The notes under the pieces were generated by a model. That model was not told the DNA's origin, made no database searches, and was given only the letters and a program-made list of their open reading frames with translations. A DNA stretch of 64,000 bases from Epiperipatus broadwayi (taxonomy: Eukaryota; Onychophora; Udeonychophora; Euonychophora; Peripatidae): the NCBI GenBank assembly GCA_028023455.1, contig JAQFVV010000002.1, forward strand, positions 32,435,725-32,499,724, in the 5' to 3' direction. This document shows positions 23,703 to 35,796 of the stretch, piece by piece. Every line of letters starts with the position of its first letter. Positions within the stretch are counted from its first letter, which is position 1. The position numbers and the translations under genes were made by a program.

Positions 23703-26058
23703 CTGAAAATGAAGGATGCTAAGGATTCCTTCCCACGCTTCCATTCTTCGATGACCTTTTATTTGGGTATCTATAACTTCAAATTACTTGCAAGGGAAGA
23801 AAGATTGTTGAATTGGAATAATTGTCTAATGTTAAATGGAATATTGTTAGACTTTGTGAAATTAAAAGAAAATATGAAGAGACAATTGATTTAAAAATCG
23901 GATATGTACTTTTTTTTTATAAAGGTACAAATATTGGAAGTGTAAGTGGAGTGATTTATATATTAGACAGAGATTAGTTATTCAAATTAATGGGAGATAC
24001 CATATTCAGATAATTCAGATTTTTGCCTCAACATGTTATCAGTGTGATGACATAGCAGAGGATTTTTATATGGAGAGTACAAAGTGTTTTCGATCATATC
24101 AGATACTTTAAAACTGTCAAGGGAGATTTTAATTTTAGAATTGGTAAACAGTTGAAAAGTGAAATATCTATGCCAAATTTAGTTATTGTGATAGAAATGA
24201 AAGAGGATACAGATTTGTGAGATTCACTGTATAGATTATTAATTTTTTCTTGAGAAAAGTGCTAAATGAACATGGAAGCATCTCATTGAGGGTACAGCAG
24301 AATTGGATTATATTTTGACTGAAAAAATATGGATTGCATGATTTTAATGTTCTTATATTCAACACAGAAGTGACAATAAATAATAGACTGGCCTTATTAC
24401 TTGGAAGTTCATGAGAAGTTTGAGCATTGAAGTGTTGCAACTGGAATAGGACTTTACATTTCAGAGTTTGATCATCTATCACTGCATTAAATAGCATAGG
24501 GAAAAATAAATGCAGAAAGTAATCATCATTTATTGAAATGTAAGATATATATTTATGTGAAACTAGAGAAATGAAAACTATTAAAAAAGACAATGTTAAT
24601 AATTGATATTAAATCACTAAATATCACATGATGAGTGGCGCTACTATACGGAGAGTTTTGCCTATTTTAACAATTGATATTCCTAATCTTTAGAAATATT
24701 CCAATGAATTTAAATTAGAACTTGTAAATTATTTTAAAATATTAATAGACTTTAAAGATGGTTTAAACTTGACTATATGTAATCAATACGAAGATAATTA
24801 TAACTGCAAGAATAGTAGGTGGGACAAAAAAGCAGCAGTTTGCCGGTAAATTTTATATTCTGAGACAAGAGAATGTTTGAAGAAAAGAAGAGTGAAATTT
24901 TTTAAAAATAATGGATTGTGGAAGAATTGAATATCTAAAGTTTTGTAAAATGGTATAAAAAAGAATTAATAATGGTATAAGAAAAAATTATGAATTGACA
25001 ATGAAAACACAGGAATAAATAGAAATCTCAAACGTGTAAAACATTTTAATATTGGAAGAAAAGTTGTTTTAGCATTAAGGAAAAAAGATTGCTAAAAGGA
25101 AAGATCACATAAAGAATTATACAGTAGTAGCAAATAAGAAAATAATATACCCTACTGTCATTACATCTGAAGAAGTGAGATCCGCAATTAGTCTATGAAG
25201 AATGTAAAAGGTACTGGAAATTATAGAATTATTATTGATATTTTAGAAAAAATAGATAAAAAAGTCGAAAAAAATTTCACCAAGTTATGTATCAAATATC
25301 TTAACAATACAGATGTGCTTAATGATAAGAATGTAATATTGATATTTAAAAAAGTGATAAAAGTAAAGAATAGAAATTACAAATCTGTTAGTCTTCAATC
25401 ACTTCTATGCAGGAGTCTTTACAAAGATAATTACAATTTGTCTACAGTGAACTTTGGATTCAAACCAGACAAAAGAACACTGGATTTAAACAGGAGTTTA
25501 ACACAATGGATCATATCCAGGTGTTGAGGGAATTTATAGAAAGGATCAATGAGCATGAATTGCTATATGTTTTGGATTTTTAGATTATATAATGGCATTT
25601 AATTCTATAAGCATTTCTACAGTGATTAAAGCATTGGATCATCAAGGTATATTGTCATATTCTGAAGAATATTTATCAAAATGCTTCGGCAGTGATTAGA
25701 TTGCTTGGTGATACTTACAAAATTAATATTGAGAAAGATGTGCAACCAAGTGAATCCATATCTTCTAATATTTTCCAGCAGTTTTACAAGAAGTGTTTTG
25801 TGGATTAAAATGGAGAGCTAAGAGAATAAAAGTAAATTGGAAATTATTTTAGTAGTCTAGATTTTTGCGGATGATGTGGTTGTTTTTGCATGCTTCAGAG
25901 CTTTAAGAAATATTGCACGAGTTATCAGATGAAAGTAAGAAAGTTGGTTTAAGGATAAATGCTAGAAAGTCTAATGATGTGAATTTTATCATAAATAGAA
26001 AATAAAGATTGACAATCAAGAATTAGAAGAAATTAATAACTACAAATATCTTGGACAG
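23703..26058 (+). pseudogene. Decayed RTE-clade non-LTR retrotransposon
   Basis: It aligns by eye with the better copy at 55184-58110 along most of its length. Endonuclease remnants (KGTNIGSVSG area at about 23925, then KHLIEGTAELDYILTEK at about 24280) are followed by reverse transcriptase remnants (FTKLCIKYLNNTDVLND, about 25285; HYQVLREFIERINEHE area, about 25520; FADDVVVFA near 25865) and ending at NNYKYLGQ (about 26055). It is full of stops and indels. A fragment of the 26-kb repeat family interrupts it at 24611-24662. Confidence 0.8.
24611..24662 (+). repeat. Short deleted copy of the 26-32 kb repeat family
   Basis: It joins the repeat's outer end (ATCACTAAATATCACATGAT) directly to its inner arm (GGCGCTACTATACGGAGAG). 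The body is missing. It sits inside the RTE remnant, so this repeat family moved after that RTE copy had inserted. Confidence 0.6.
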
Positions 26059-26284
26059 TTTGTCTGCTATCTTTCCATTCAACGGTAGGTTCTCATTTTG
26101 TGTACATTCCCGAACCGACATGTTATTTGATGTGATTATTTGGACAAGTATTAGCACCTCTTGTTGTTAATATAAACTCGTAAGCGGAAATTCAAATTTT
26201 CTTTCAAAATCTTGTTTCTATTTTTTTTTAAAATTTAAATATAAAAGCAAGTAAGTATATTTTAATAATTTTATACATAAAGTC

Positions 26285-26704
26285 AAAGGCAAAACTCTCC
26301 ATACAGTAGTGCCACCTTGTGCCAAACAGAGTAATCAATGGATGGCAGAAGGCTTGTGCATAAAATTCCTATCTAGTGCCTACTCATCCAATATCCCCAG
26401 ACTAGTTTCTGGCTTGTGGCCATCATCAGTGACGAGCTTTGGATCTGAGAGCACTGCACCTAGATCTTAGGATCTAATGCAACCCTCCAGCAGCCATCTT
26501 TTAACTCTACTTTACTACAAAACTATGAGAATGAAATTGAAAACGTTATATCTTCAATCTAAGCTCAATAGTTTATATAGTCATATTGGTCTGAACTCAA
26601 TTCAGCACCCATACATTTTGGTGTCTTTGGCTCTTAAACAACCATAGCTACCACTATCCTATTAGGCAGGATTGGTGTTAAACCACCAAACATCACATGA
26701 TCAC
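26285..26704 (+). repeat. Tandem repeat unit 1 (interrupted by the Gypsy element)
   Basis: The unit runs from GCAAAACTCTCCATACAGTA to CATCACATGATCAC and resumes after the Gypsy insertion at 30601-30634. Unit 2 begins at 30635 with the same sequence. Each unit is roughly 450 bp without insertions. The sequence has no coding frame. Diverged or partial copies lie at 14519, 14876, 24611, 32378 and 60824. Confidence 0.8.
26700..26704. repeat. Target duplication ATCAC, left
   Basis: ATCAC here and at 30596-30600 directly flank the two LTRs. A 5-bp duplication is usual for Gypsy-type integrases. Confidence 0.9.
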
Positions 26705-27115
26705 TGCCGTGTATTAACAAAATCTTTACTCCGTGTTATTATTTATAATACCATAATGCTTTATTTAAACACAACTTCTACAGTACACTCTACTTTTAAA
26801 ACTAATTACTACTGAAATATATACATGAAAAAGTCTTTTTATTTGCTGTGTGTTGAAAAGTTCACACCTTTCCGGATTTATCTGTTCATTGGTTCAATTA
26901 TCTCATTATTTCAATTCGTCTGTTCTTCTGCATTTCTACCAATCAAATTGTACTCCTAATTTCTCTGTGGTCCGGCTTGTTATCAATTTCTCTAAACGTA
27001 ATCCTTTGTCTTCTATAATCCGTTTTATATTTTTATATTCCGCCATTCCAAAAAACAAAATATATGTTGTAATTTCACTTCTGAAATATTTCTTTTTCTT
27101 TTATCAAACACTTCA
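26705..27115 (-). repeat. 3' LTR of the - strand Gypsy element
   Basis: 411 bp. In element orientation it starts TGAAGTG and ends ACGGCA (TG...CA). It matches 30185-30595 at all but one position. Confidence 0.95.
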
Positions 27116-27127
27116 CTTCCTCCCCTC
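27116..27127 (-). promoter_or_regulatory. Polypurine tract
   Basis: On the - strand GAGGGGAGGAAG directly precedes the 3' LTR. This is the normal position and composition of the plus-strand DNA primer of LTR retrotransposons. Confidence 0.85.
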
Positions 27128-27151
27128 ATTTCAGAAGTCGAAATATTTCCA

Positions 27152-30133
27152 TTACACATAGTCTTTGAATCGTTCGGGTAATTGTCTATTTCTTGTAGGC
27201 CTGGGTGACTTATTCTTGTATTGTTCGTGTTTGTCTTCACCATTTGTTGCTATCGCAATTTGTCTCTCTTCTTCCTCTTTCCCTGTACTATTAATTCCAC
27301 TCTCCTTAGTGTCAAACTTCTTATCCTCGCTTGGTATCCAATCCCATTCCTCTGACATTCTTTTTCGCATGTGGTTTATGTGTCTTCTATGTATTCTTTC
27401 GTTTGGACCATTTATTTCATATATCTTGTTTGACATCCGTTGTTTAATTGTTCCCTGAATCCATGTCTTCCTTAATATGTCTCTGAACCAGACTGGTTCT
27501 TCATTCCTAAATTCTTTATCCATTTCGTCATGTTGTATTATATTGCTCTCCTTTGGATATAATGCAGTTAATTTTGTTCTCAATTTCCGTCCGCATAGTA
27601 TTTCTGCTGGTGATTTACCCGTTGCTGTTGATGGTGTTGTGTGTTGCGTCATCATGAACATTTGTAGCGTTTCTTGTATATTTTTTGTTCCAGTTTTCCT
27701 CAAATTTTGTTTCACTTGTTGTACTGCATTTTCCGCTAGCCCATTTGATTGAGGATGATATGGTGGTGACCACACTTGTTGAATATCATGTTCTTCACAA
27801 AATTGTTGCATTTCTGTTCCAGTGAATGCAGCACCGTTGTCTGATACCAATACTTCCGGGTATCCATGAATCGCAAAAATATTTTTAAGGCATTTGATTG
27901 CTTCATTCGCCGTCGTGTCTCATACTTTATGTGCTTCTATCCATCTGGATTGTGCGTCTACAAGTATCAACAACATTTTCCCATCCACTGGTCCAGCATG
28001 ATCTATGTGTACTCTCTCCCATGGTTTCTTTGCTGGCTGCCATGATGTCAGGTTCTTTTGTGGCATTGCAGCATATGTTTGGCATGAAGCGCATTTCTTT
28101 ATATAGTGTTCGATGTCTTCATTTATTTTTGGCCACCATACGTAACTACGAGCTAGAGCTTTAGCACGCACAATTCCTGGATGTCCTTCATGTAGTAATT
28201 TTAGTACTGCTTGTCTTCCCGCTGTTGGTATTAGCACTCTATCGCCTATTACAATACATCCCTTACATATTGATAACTGTTGTCTATTTGACCAAATCCC
28301 ATTTGCTACGTAACTTGGTTTAGTTTCTGGCCATTCATTTCTAATCCATTTTATTAATTTTTTATATCCCTTGTCTTCTCTCGTCCACATTTCCACAGTT
28401 TTACTATTTAATTTGTTTGATTTCATCGCATCAATGTAATTAATTTCTAATTCTTCCTTTCCTGTTTCATCTATATCGGGCAATCTTGATAGAGCATCGG
28501 CATGAACTATTTCCTTCCCTGGTTTATAAATCAGCACGTAGTCATATGCAGCCAGTATGTTCCGCCATCTTAACATGCGTGGGCTTATATGTTCTGGAGC
28601 CTGTCGGTCATTCCCTAATATCGCTAGGAGGGGTTTATGATCTGTGATGATTTGAAAAGGTCTACCGAAAACAAACTGATGATATTTTCTTAGTGCAAAA
28701 ATAATTGCCAAAGCCTCTTTGTCTATCTGACTATAATTTCGTTCTGCCTTCGATAATGTCCTTGATGCGTATGCAATCGGTCGTTCGCCGTTTTCCATTG
28801 GGTGTGCCAAAACCGCTCCCACACCTATTTCAGACGCGTCCGTCGTAATTCTTACTTCTAACGCGTTATCAAAATGTGTCAACAGTGTATCTGCAGAAAG
28901 TAGTTCTTTTGTTTTTTCAAACGCTTCTTCATGTATTTGCGTCCATTCCCATTTTTGTCCTTTTCTTAACAACTGATATAATGGATTTGCTATCATTGCT
29001 TTGCTTTTTAAAAAATTTTCAAAAAAATTAATAAGCCCTAAAAAGGCTTGCAATTGTTTGACATTCTTGGGTCTCTGCGCATTTTTTACCGCTCGCACTT
29101 TCTCTTTTATTGGTCTTTTCCCATTGTTAGAAATCACGTGTCCTAAAAATTCTAGTTCTTGCGTTTTCCATAAGCATTTTTCTTTGTTCAGTTTGATCCC
29201 CGCATCTTTTAATTTATTACATACTTTAGTCAATCGTTTACGTAACTCACTTTCTGTTGTGGCTGTGATCAGAATATCATCATAGTATGGCGTCACTCCC
29301 TGTATTCCATGTAATAATGTGCTGAGTTTTGCCTGAAAAATATTAGGTGCTGTTGTCACTCCGAACGGTAGCCTATTGCATTGAAAAAGACCAAAAGGCA
29401 TGGTTAGTGTTAACATTTGAGCTGTTCTATTCGTTACCTTAATTTGATGGTAGGCGGCGTTTAAATCTAACTTTGCAAAGAAAAAATTTTCATTTGCTAA
29501 ACCGGCTAACAGCTCGCGAACGTTTGGAACTGGATACGCCCCTTTGGATAAAAATTTGTTTACCGTTACTCGGTAATCCCCACAAATTCTAATTTGTCCA
29601 TTTGGCTTTGACACTATTACAATCGGTGTGGCCCATTGAGCGTCTTCTACCGGTGTCAAAACTCCTTCGCTTACTAGTTTCTGAAGTTTTTGTTTTATTT
29701 TTTCATGTTGTGCAAACGGAATCTTTCGGGGTTTGCACACAATTGGTCGGGCGTTTTTACTTAATTCTATGTCTACTGGGTCTGATTTGAAAACTCCTAC
29801 TTGTTCTGAAAAAAGTTCCGGATACGCTGTAATGTATTCCTGTTCGAACGACATGTTTTTTATGATTGTTACCATAATTCCTAGTTGTTCGAACCATTCT
29901 CTTCCTATTATCGGGGCTATGCTTCCTTTTACTATATAAATAGGTAGGTTTAATATTTCTTCTTTGTACCTAATTGGAATCTGTGTTTTTCCTTTTATTA
30001 TTACTGTGTTTCCGCTGACGTCTTTGACTCTAATATTCGTTTTCTGTATTATGCATCTTTTATGACCTTTGATAATATCGTTCCATTTTTCTTCTGATAA
30101 GAGTGATATTGCCGAACCACTGTCGATTTCCAT
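27152..30133 (-). pseudogene. Gypsy pol (protease, RT, RNase H, integrase), one in-frame stop, gag-less
   Basis: One continuous frame of about 993 codons with a single TGA at 27920-27922 (codon 738). Protease: DSGSA at residues 4-8 and PIIGREW near 75. Reverse transcriptase: about 150-330, YYDD at 283-286. RNase H: TDAS at 431-434 and TDHKPLL near 497. Integrase: zinc-binding H648, H651, C681, C684; first catalytic Asp in HIDHAGP (711); after the stop, SDNGAAF and HPQSNGLAE. The C-terminus is basic and ends LPERFKDYV. The stop could be a CGA-to-TGA change (inference). The ATG lies just inside the protease, and TGA occurs upstream in frame, so no gag precedes it. Confidence 0.9.
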
Positions 30134-30170
30134 TTCTATGTCTTTTCCATAGGTTCAACTTTTCACGGCG

Positions 30171-30180
30171 ACTGCGCCAA
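30171..30180 (-). promoter_or_regulatory. Primer-binding-site-like motif
   Basis: TTGGCGCAGT on the - strand, four bases after the 5' LTR end. It is identical to the motif at 19124-19133 in the other Gypsy element. Confidence 0.65.
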
Positions 30181-30184
30181 GTTT

Positions 30185-30595
30185 TGCCGTGTATTAACAA
30201 AATCTTTACTCCGTGTTATTATTTATAATACCATAATGCTTTATTTAAACACAACTTCTACAGTACACTCTACTTTTAAAACTAATTACTACTGAAATAT
30301 ATACATGAAAAAGTCTTTTTATTTGCTGTGTGTTGAAAAGTTCACACCTTTCCGGATTTATCTGTTCATTGGTTCAATTATCTCATTATTTCAATTCGTC
30401 TGTTCTTCTGCATTTCTACCAATCAAATTGTACTCCTAATTTCTCTGTGGTCCGGCTTGTTATCAATTTCTCTAAACGTAATCCTTTGTCTTCTATAATC
30501 TGTTTTATATTTTTATATTCCGCCATTCCAAAAAACAAAATATATGTTGTAATTTCACTTCTGAAATATTTCTTTTTCTTTTATCAAACACTTCA
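30185..30595 (-). repeat. 5' LTR of the - strand Gypsy element
   Basis: 411 bp, TG...CA in element orientation. Followed on the right by the target duplication ATCAC (30596-30600). It should hold the element's promoter, but no single TATA box stands out. Confidence 0.95.
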
Positions 30596-30600
30596 ATCAC

Positions 30601-30989
30601 CATCTCTATATTAGCACATAATTGTTGTAAACAAAGGCAAAACTCTCCATACAGTAGTGCCACCATGTGCCAAACAGAGTAATCAATGGATGCCAGAAGG
30701 CTTGTGCATAAAATCCCTATCTAGTGCCTACTCATCCAATATCCCCAGACTAGTTTTTGGCTTGTGGCCATCATCAGTGAGGAGCCTTGGATCTGAGAGC
30801 ACTGCACCTAGATCTTAGGATCTAATGCAACCCTCCAGAAGCCACCTTTTAACTCTACTTTACTACAAAACTATGAGAATGAAATTGAAAACATTGTTAA
30901 TATCTTCAATCTAAGCTCAATAGTTTATATAGTCATATGGGTCTGAACTCAATTCACCACCCATACATTTTGGTGTCTTTGGCTTTTAA
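30601..30989 (+). repeat. End of repeat unit 1 and start of unit 2
   Basis: 30601-30634 finishes unit 1 (ending TTGTTGTAAACAAA). Unit 2 begins at about 30635 with GCAAAACTCTCC and runs to GGTGTCTTTGGC, where the piggyBac-like element is inserted. Confidence 0.8.
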
Positions 30990-32278
30990 CCCATAGAGAC
31001 CTGAACGGCCATTTTTAATTCCCAAAAAAAATTACAGGACCTACAATTTTAAATAAAATGTCTAATTTATTACAATAAATAAATATATATATATACATTT
31101 TTATAAAGTGCAAATATGAAAGAATGTTATAAAGCTGATAAAGTAGTCATTACCACAAAAAATAATTTTAAAAAAATGATATTTTTCACATTTTTAAAAT
31201 CTTTATTTTTACATTGGTTCACAAACTCTCAATTTTGAAAGGTATAGCCTAAAATGACAATTTCATGGACAGCTTCATCACATTCATCATAAAATGCAGA
31301 AAAAAATAATATATAACATGACCTACCTGAGTTACAGATTGTTGGTGTAATTTGGCAAAAGGTGACCATTTCAATTTCGTTTTTCTGCTTGACACCCTGT
31401 ATGTTCTATTTTTGCAAGCAGTTGTTTTTCTAGGCCCTCTATGCGGGATATCTATTAGAAATGCAAGGTTTTTGTGTGGATTAGAAATGCAAGGTTTTAG
31501 TGTGGATCAAAAAAAAAATAACAGTAGTAACTTTAGTAAAGTGTAAGTTATGGGGATAAAAAATAATTACTATATTATTGAAAAATCATGGGCTAAATTA
31601 TGCATTATTACATAGGAAACCATGATAGCAAAGTATGCTCTCAAATGAATAAAAAGTTATCTACAATGAAATGAATAAAAACGTAGTAAATTCTAAGTTA
31701 TGCATGTAAAAAATAATTACTATATTATTGGAATATCATGAGGGTAAGGGTGAGCTAAATTATGCATTATTACATAGCAAACCATAATAGCAAAGTATGC
31801 TATAAAATGAATAAAAACTTATCTACAATGAAATGTATAAAAACAGTAAATAAGATAAAATAAATAACCCAAAGGAATTACAAGCAATTATTATATATCA
31901 GATGATGATGAATACTTACGGGTAATGGGGAATACGAAACCTCAAAATCAAACACATCAACAGAAAAGTTCGTTAGAATGATAATTACGTTCAGCAGCGA
32001 AAATAATTGTTTTCTCCGTATATTTTTTTTATCCGTTGATAAAATCTAGAAAGATAAAAAAAATTTACAAAATTTTAATAATGTACTTTACAAAAATTGC
32101 TATAAAAAATCTAATTTTCATCGCACAGAAAAAAATTTTAGACGTACAAAAAGATAGAAAAATGGCGGAGAGAAAGAAAAAAAAAGCGTAACTGTGACGT
32201 ATACGGTTTGCACGCTATTGCGGTCGAAATTGTAAACTTTTTTTAATGCGGAAAAAAGCGGTTTTCGGTCTCAAAGGG
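30990..32278. mobile_element. Non-autonomous piggyBac-like element
   Basis: It is inserted at TTAA (30986-30989) inside repeat unit 2. It starts CCCATAGAGACC; the reverse complement of its end reads CCCTTTGAGACC, so the ends form short inverted repeats beginning CCC, as in piggyBac elements. The right flank reads TTAC rather than TTAA. The 1,289 bp hold no transposase frame, but contain a direct duplication of about 150 bp (about 31541-31690 and 31691-31845; shared AATTACTATATTATTG and CAAAGTATGCT). Confidence 0.65.
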
Positions 32279-32608
32279 TTACCATAGCCACCACTATCCT
32301 ATTAGGCAGGATTGGTGTTAAACCACTAAACGTCACATGATCACCGTCTCTATACTAGCACATAATTGTTGTAAACAAAGGCAAAACTCTCCATACAGTA
32401 GTGCCACCCTGTGCCACAAGCCAGAAACTAGTCTGGGGATATTGGATGAGTAGGCACTAGATAGGGATTTTATGCACAAGCCTTCTGGCATCCATTGATT
32501 ACTCTGTTTGGCACAGGGTGGCACTACTGTATGGAGAGGTTTGCCTTTGTTTACAACAATTATGTGCTAGTATAGAGATGGTGATCATGTGATGTTTAGT
32601 GGTTTAAT
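32279..32608. repeat. End of unit 2, then an inverted repeat junction
   Basis: Unit 2 resumes at 32283 (CCACCACTATCCTATTAGG) and continues to about 32377. A partial third unit begins (GCAAAACTCTCC) and then flips: from 32424 the sequence is inverted, ending with the complement of the unit's outer end (GATCATGTGATGTTTAGTGG, about 32585). Arms of about 90 bp surround a core of about 100 bp. Confidence 0.75.
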
Positions 32609-32761
32609 TTTATACATACATATTTATTAGGGCGAGTTCCATTTTTGCGCATGCAAAAAATATTCTAATTTCTATGGCAATTTCCACATATGCAAAAAAT
32701 GAAACACATTCTTAAATGAATTTTTTTTAGAAATTGAAATTGAAAATTTCTATACTATTTT

Positions 32762-32815
32762 AAAATCTGCGGTGGGCCACATCTGGCCCCTGGGCCATAG
32801 TTTTCCCATTCCTAG
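32762..32815 (-). repeat. Possible hAT terminus remnant
   Basis: On the - strand it reads AATGGGAAAACTATGGCCC then GGGGCCAGATGTGGCCCAC. This recalls the ends of Tip100/Zaphod-like hAT elements (GGGCAAACTATGGCCC...). The opposite end is not found, so this is only a suggestion. Confidence 0.35.
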
Positions 32816-34454
32816 TCTAAACACATAAAGTATACCTTAAGTATATTTGTATCTTATAGTTGTCAGATTCATCTATGTACTTTAGTATTAAATATATATA
32901 TATGATATAACATTATCAAGTAGTATGAAGTAAATACTACAATTAACTATATAATGTAAAGTCATCTCTATTGGTGGAATTATATAGTATTTAGTGTATT
33001 TTTAATAAAATTATATCAGTTATTTAACCAAAAAATAAAATAATGATAAAATATATTATGCGGATGTGTCATGTGTGAGAAGTCACTCCAGTTTTACGGT
33101 GTCAAATTCTAATTTCAGTGATTGCCCTCTTTTTGTTGTTTTTGTTTAAATATAAATATATTTAATTTAAACTTTTATTTGGTAAGCTTTCTGAAATGTA
33201 TGATTTTATTTTTGCCAATTCATTTCTGTCTTTGCATTTATCTTATACCCGCATTTACTTTATTATGTATTACTTTTAATTAAAACACCTATCACTATGA
33301 CTATATTGTCTACTTTTATTATATGCACATTTTATGCATAGTTTTCTTTTTACTTTCTATTATTATTTAACATCTTTTGTGGTTTGTTCTTGCTGTCATG
33401 AGTAGTTTTATTTTTGGAATTTCATTTTTTATGGATTTGCATTTGGCTTTACATCTGCATTTGATTTGATAAGAAATCGTTTTTGCATAAAACATCTGTT
33501 ACCATGAGCTACCTTTACTTTCTTTTATTTAATACATATTTTTTGCATGGACTATCTTTTATTTGATACATATTTTTTATTGCAAAATATATTATTTTCT
33601 TGATTTTATTTAATATTCAGTTGTAATTATACAGTTAATAAATATATATATTTTTTATGGATTTGCATTTATGCATATACCTTATTTCTCACGGATATAT
33701 TTTTAATTAACTAGCATATTCCTTTAGTAAATTATTATCTATATTGCAAAATATTTACTTTTTGATTTTATGTAATACATTCATAGCTTAAATTCGAGAA
33801 TAAAAACATTTTATTTTTATTGATGAGTCATTTTTCCGGTCATTAAGTGGCTAGAGAATACTCTTTATTAGCATCCAAGTATCTGTGTTCTAGATCTCAA
33901 TATTGGATATTTCTCTATAAAGCTTATGCAAATTCTGAGACCTTGATTATAGTCATGAATTGTGATAGTTTAGATAGTCTTTATTTGGCTCATCCCTGTA
34001 TATATAGGTAAAATAGGTCAAATTTTTATTTACTTATTTTTTTGGAGAAATAATTTTAATAAATTTATCTCTTATACTTTAGTATGTGTATATACATATT
34101 ATGAGAACATGCAATTTTCTCTCCAACGTATAAAAAAAAATTCAAATCTTTACATAAACTCTATATGTTATGAGCCTTTTACATACTTGTATATGTCTTG
34201 CTATTGCAGTAACTTAATCGCTTGCATCAGTGATGCAACTATTAATTCATAATTAATGTGAAATTAAATATATATGATTTTGTCTCTTGAAATTGATAGC
34301 TTTAGAATTTTTATTAATAAATCAAATTAATTAATATGCAATATAGTAGAGAAAGGGAGAAGGGAATTAATTGTTTATATGTATTAACTTTTTTTTTATT
34401 AATAAATATTTTTAAAATTTGATTTATATATATATTATATTTCAACTTTTCTAG
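32816..34454. other. Intron 4, distal part
   Basis: AT-rich sequence with a T- and TTTGCAT-rich stretch at 33150-33830. No gene or element recognised. The last bases form the acceptor TTTTCTAG at 34454. Confidence 0.45.
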
Positions 34455-35184
34455 TATTAAAACTAAAGAAACTTCCAAAGGTAATCCAGTCATGGATCTT
34501 TTGTTTCCTTCTAATAGCTCTGCTTATCAAGGAATATCTACGTCAATGGATGCTCGGTTGGAATATGGAGTGGAAGCCAATGCTGAAATTCGTTTAAAAA
34601 TCATGGCAGCCTTGGAGGCAGATGCAATAATTAATGCCATTAACACTCCATTATGCATGCCTCCCGATATGGGAAATTTGATTGATGGTGAAGAGAATGC
34701 ATTTTATGATGATGATGATGCTTTTTTAGATAGTAATTTGATAGAAAATGATTCCGGCGTTTCCTCTTTGGAAATGCTTAGTGAATGCTTCAATGACTTA
34801 TTGACCCAAATTCACACTTTAAATTTGGAAGCAACTTTACAGTTTTGGCTTACTCTTAACCAAGAATCAAATTACGATGATTGTAATCACGGATATTTTA
34901 ATTCTAGTCGTATTCCCACTATTCCTCTCAGCTCAGCATCAGTAAACATCATCATGAAATGTTTAACTTGGTATCCCATTACTTCTATGCGGACATGGTG
35001 TTTAGCTTTCCAAACTTTAACCCTCTTAACTAATATGAAGCTTCCCACCCCTACAGATATTGATCCACTATTTGATAGCTCCTGTTGGATGGCAAGCATT
35101 ATTCTTTTCAATACCAGTTTGGTTCCTATCTTAGTAAGGTTCTTGTCCGAAGCAGCAGAAGTTCACAATCAACCATATTGCCAG
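34455..35184 (+). CDS. BIRC6: BIRC6-like, internal exon 5
   Basis: Acceptor TTTTCTAG at 34454, donor GTAAAC at 35185. The first base completes an Asn codon from exon 4; 243 full codons follow and it ends in phase 0. Protein: a Lys-rich start, MDLLFPSNSSAYQG, a helical stretch VEANAEIRLKIMAALEADAI, a strongly acidic loop (YDDDDAF), then alternating helices (SECFNDLLTQIHTLNLEA; LAFQTLTLLTNMKL) ending VHNQPYCQ. This agrees with the armadillo/HEAT-like middle of BIRC6. The 243-codon open frame in AT-rich DNA is strong coding evidence. Confidence 0.9.
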
Positions 35185-35659
35185 GTAAACTATTTTTAAA
35201 TGACAATTCCTTTTAAACTTTGTTTTAAATGCATTTTTCATTGTATTTACTTCAAACTATACAATAGCTTAATTGATGAAATTCTATCATGTGTTTTAAA
35301 TTTTAAAAAAATAATTAACTCTACATAATTTGCCCTAGTTTTTATTTTTTAGAATAAATTATTGTGTATTTTAAAGTACTCATTAGATTGATTGTGATTA
35401 GTCAGTAGACTTTATTCACTAGTTAGAATATCAAATATATATACACATGAAGTCGGAGAAAAAAAGCTAAATTATTTGCAATTATATGGAAAATAGGATT
35501 AGTTAATAATTATCATTTATATTTTTATTTTTCTAAGTAAGTTTTATATCATATTTATATATATAAGACAACATTGATGTATCCTTTTAAAGTCATTGTA
35601 GTAAAAGATTTAGTATAGGACAATTATTTTGTACAATATACATATATGTTTTACTTCAG
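35185..35659. other. Intron 5
   Basis: 475-bp AT-rich intron between a GTAAAC donor and the TTACTTCAG acceptor. Nothing else is seen. Confidence 0.8.
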
Positions 35660-35796
35660 ATTGGACCAACTGCAACTCAAGCAATGAGAGACTTTTTAGT
35701 TCGATTGCAGTTAAGGTGCGAAATTCCTGCTGGAAATATGGGCCTTCGATTCAAGGAGATGCTATTAAAAGTGATATATGTCCTCATAGCAGAAAG
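35660..35796 (+). CDS. BIRC6: BIRC6-like, internal exon 6
   Basis: Acceptor CTTCAG at 35659, donor GTTTGT at 35797. It starts in phase 0 and ends two bases (AG) into a codon. Protein: IGPTATQAMRDFLVRLQLRC then RFKEMLLKVIYVLIAE, two amphipathic helices. Its end phase fits exon 7 when the second AG of a tandem acceptor is used. Confidence 0.85.

Larger units (their letters stand above)
26705..30595 (-). mobile_element. Young Gypsy-type LTR retrotransposon lacking gag
   Basis: Two 411-bp LTRs differ at a single position that I can find (27021 C against 30501 T). They are flanked by an exact ATCAC target duplication. Reading on the - strand: 5' LTR, primer-site motif, only about 50 bases of leader, then protease, reverse transcriptase, RNase H, integrase, polypurine tract and 3' LTR. 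Gag and its zinc knuckles, present in the related element at 19423, are missing. Integrase carries one in-frame stop. It is inserted antisense to BIRC6 in intron 4. Confidence 0.95.

Noticed and set aside
27165-30000. Long open frames on the + strand across the - strand Gypsy element
   Set aside because: They are shadows of the pol frame on the opposite strand and show no domain features.
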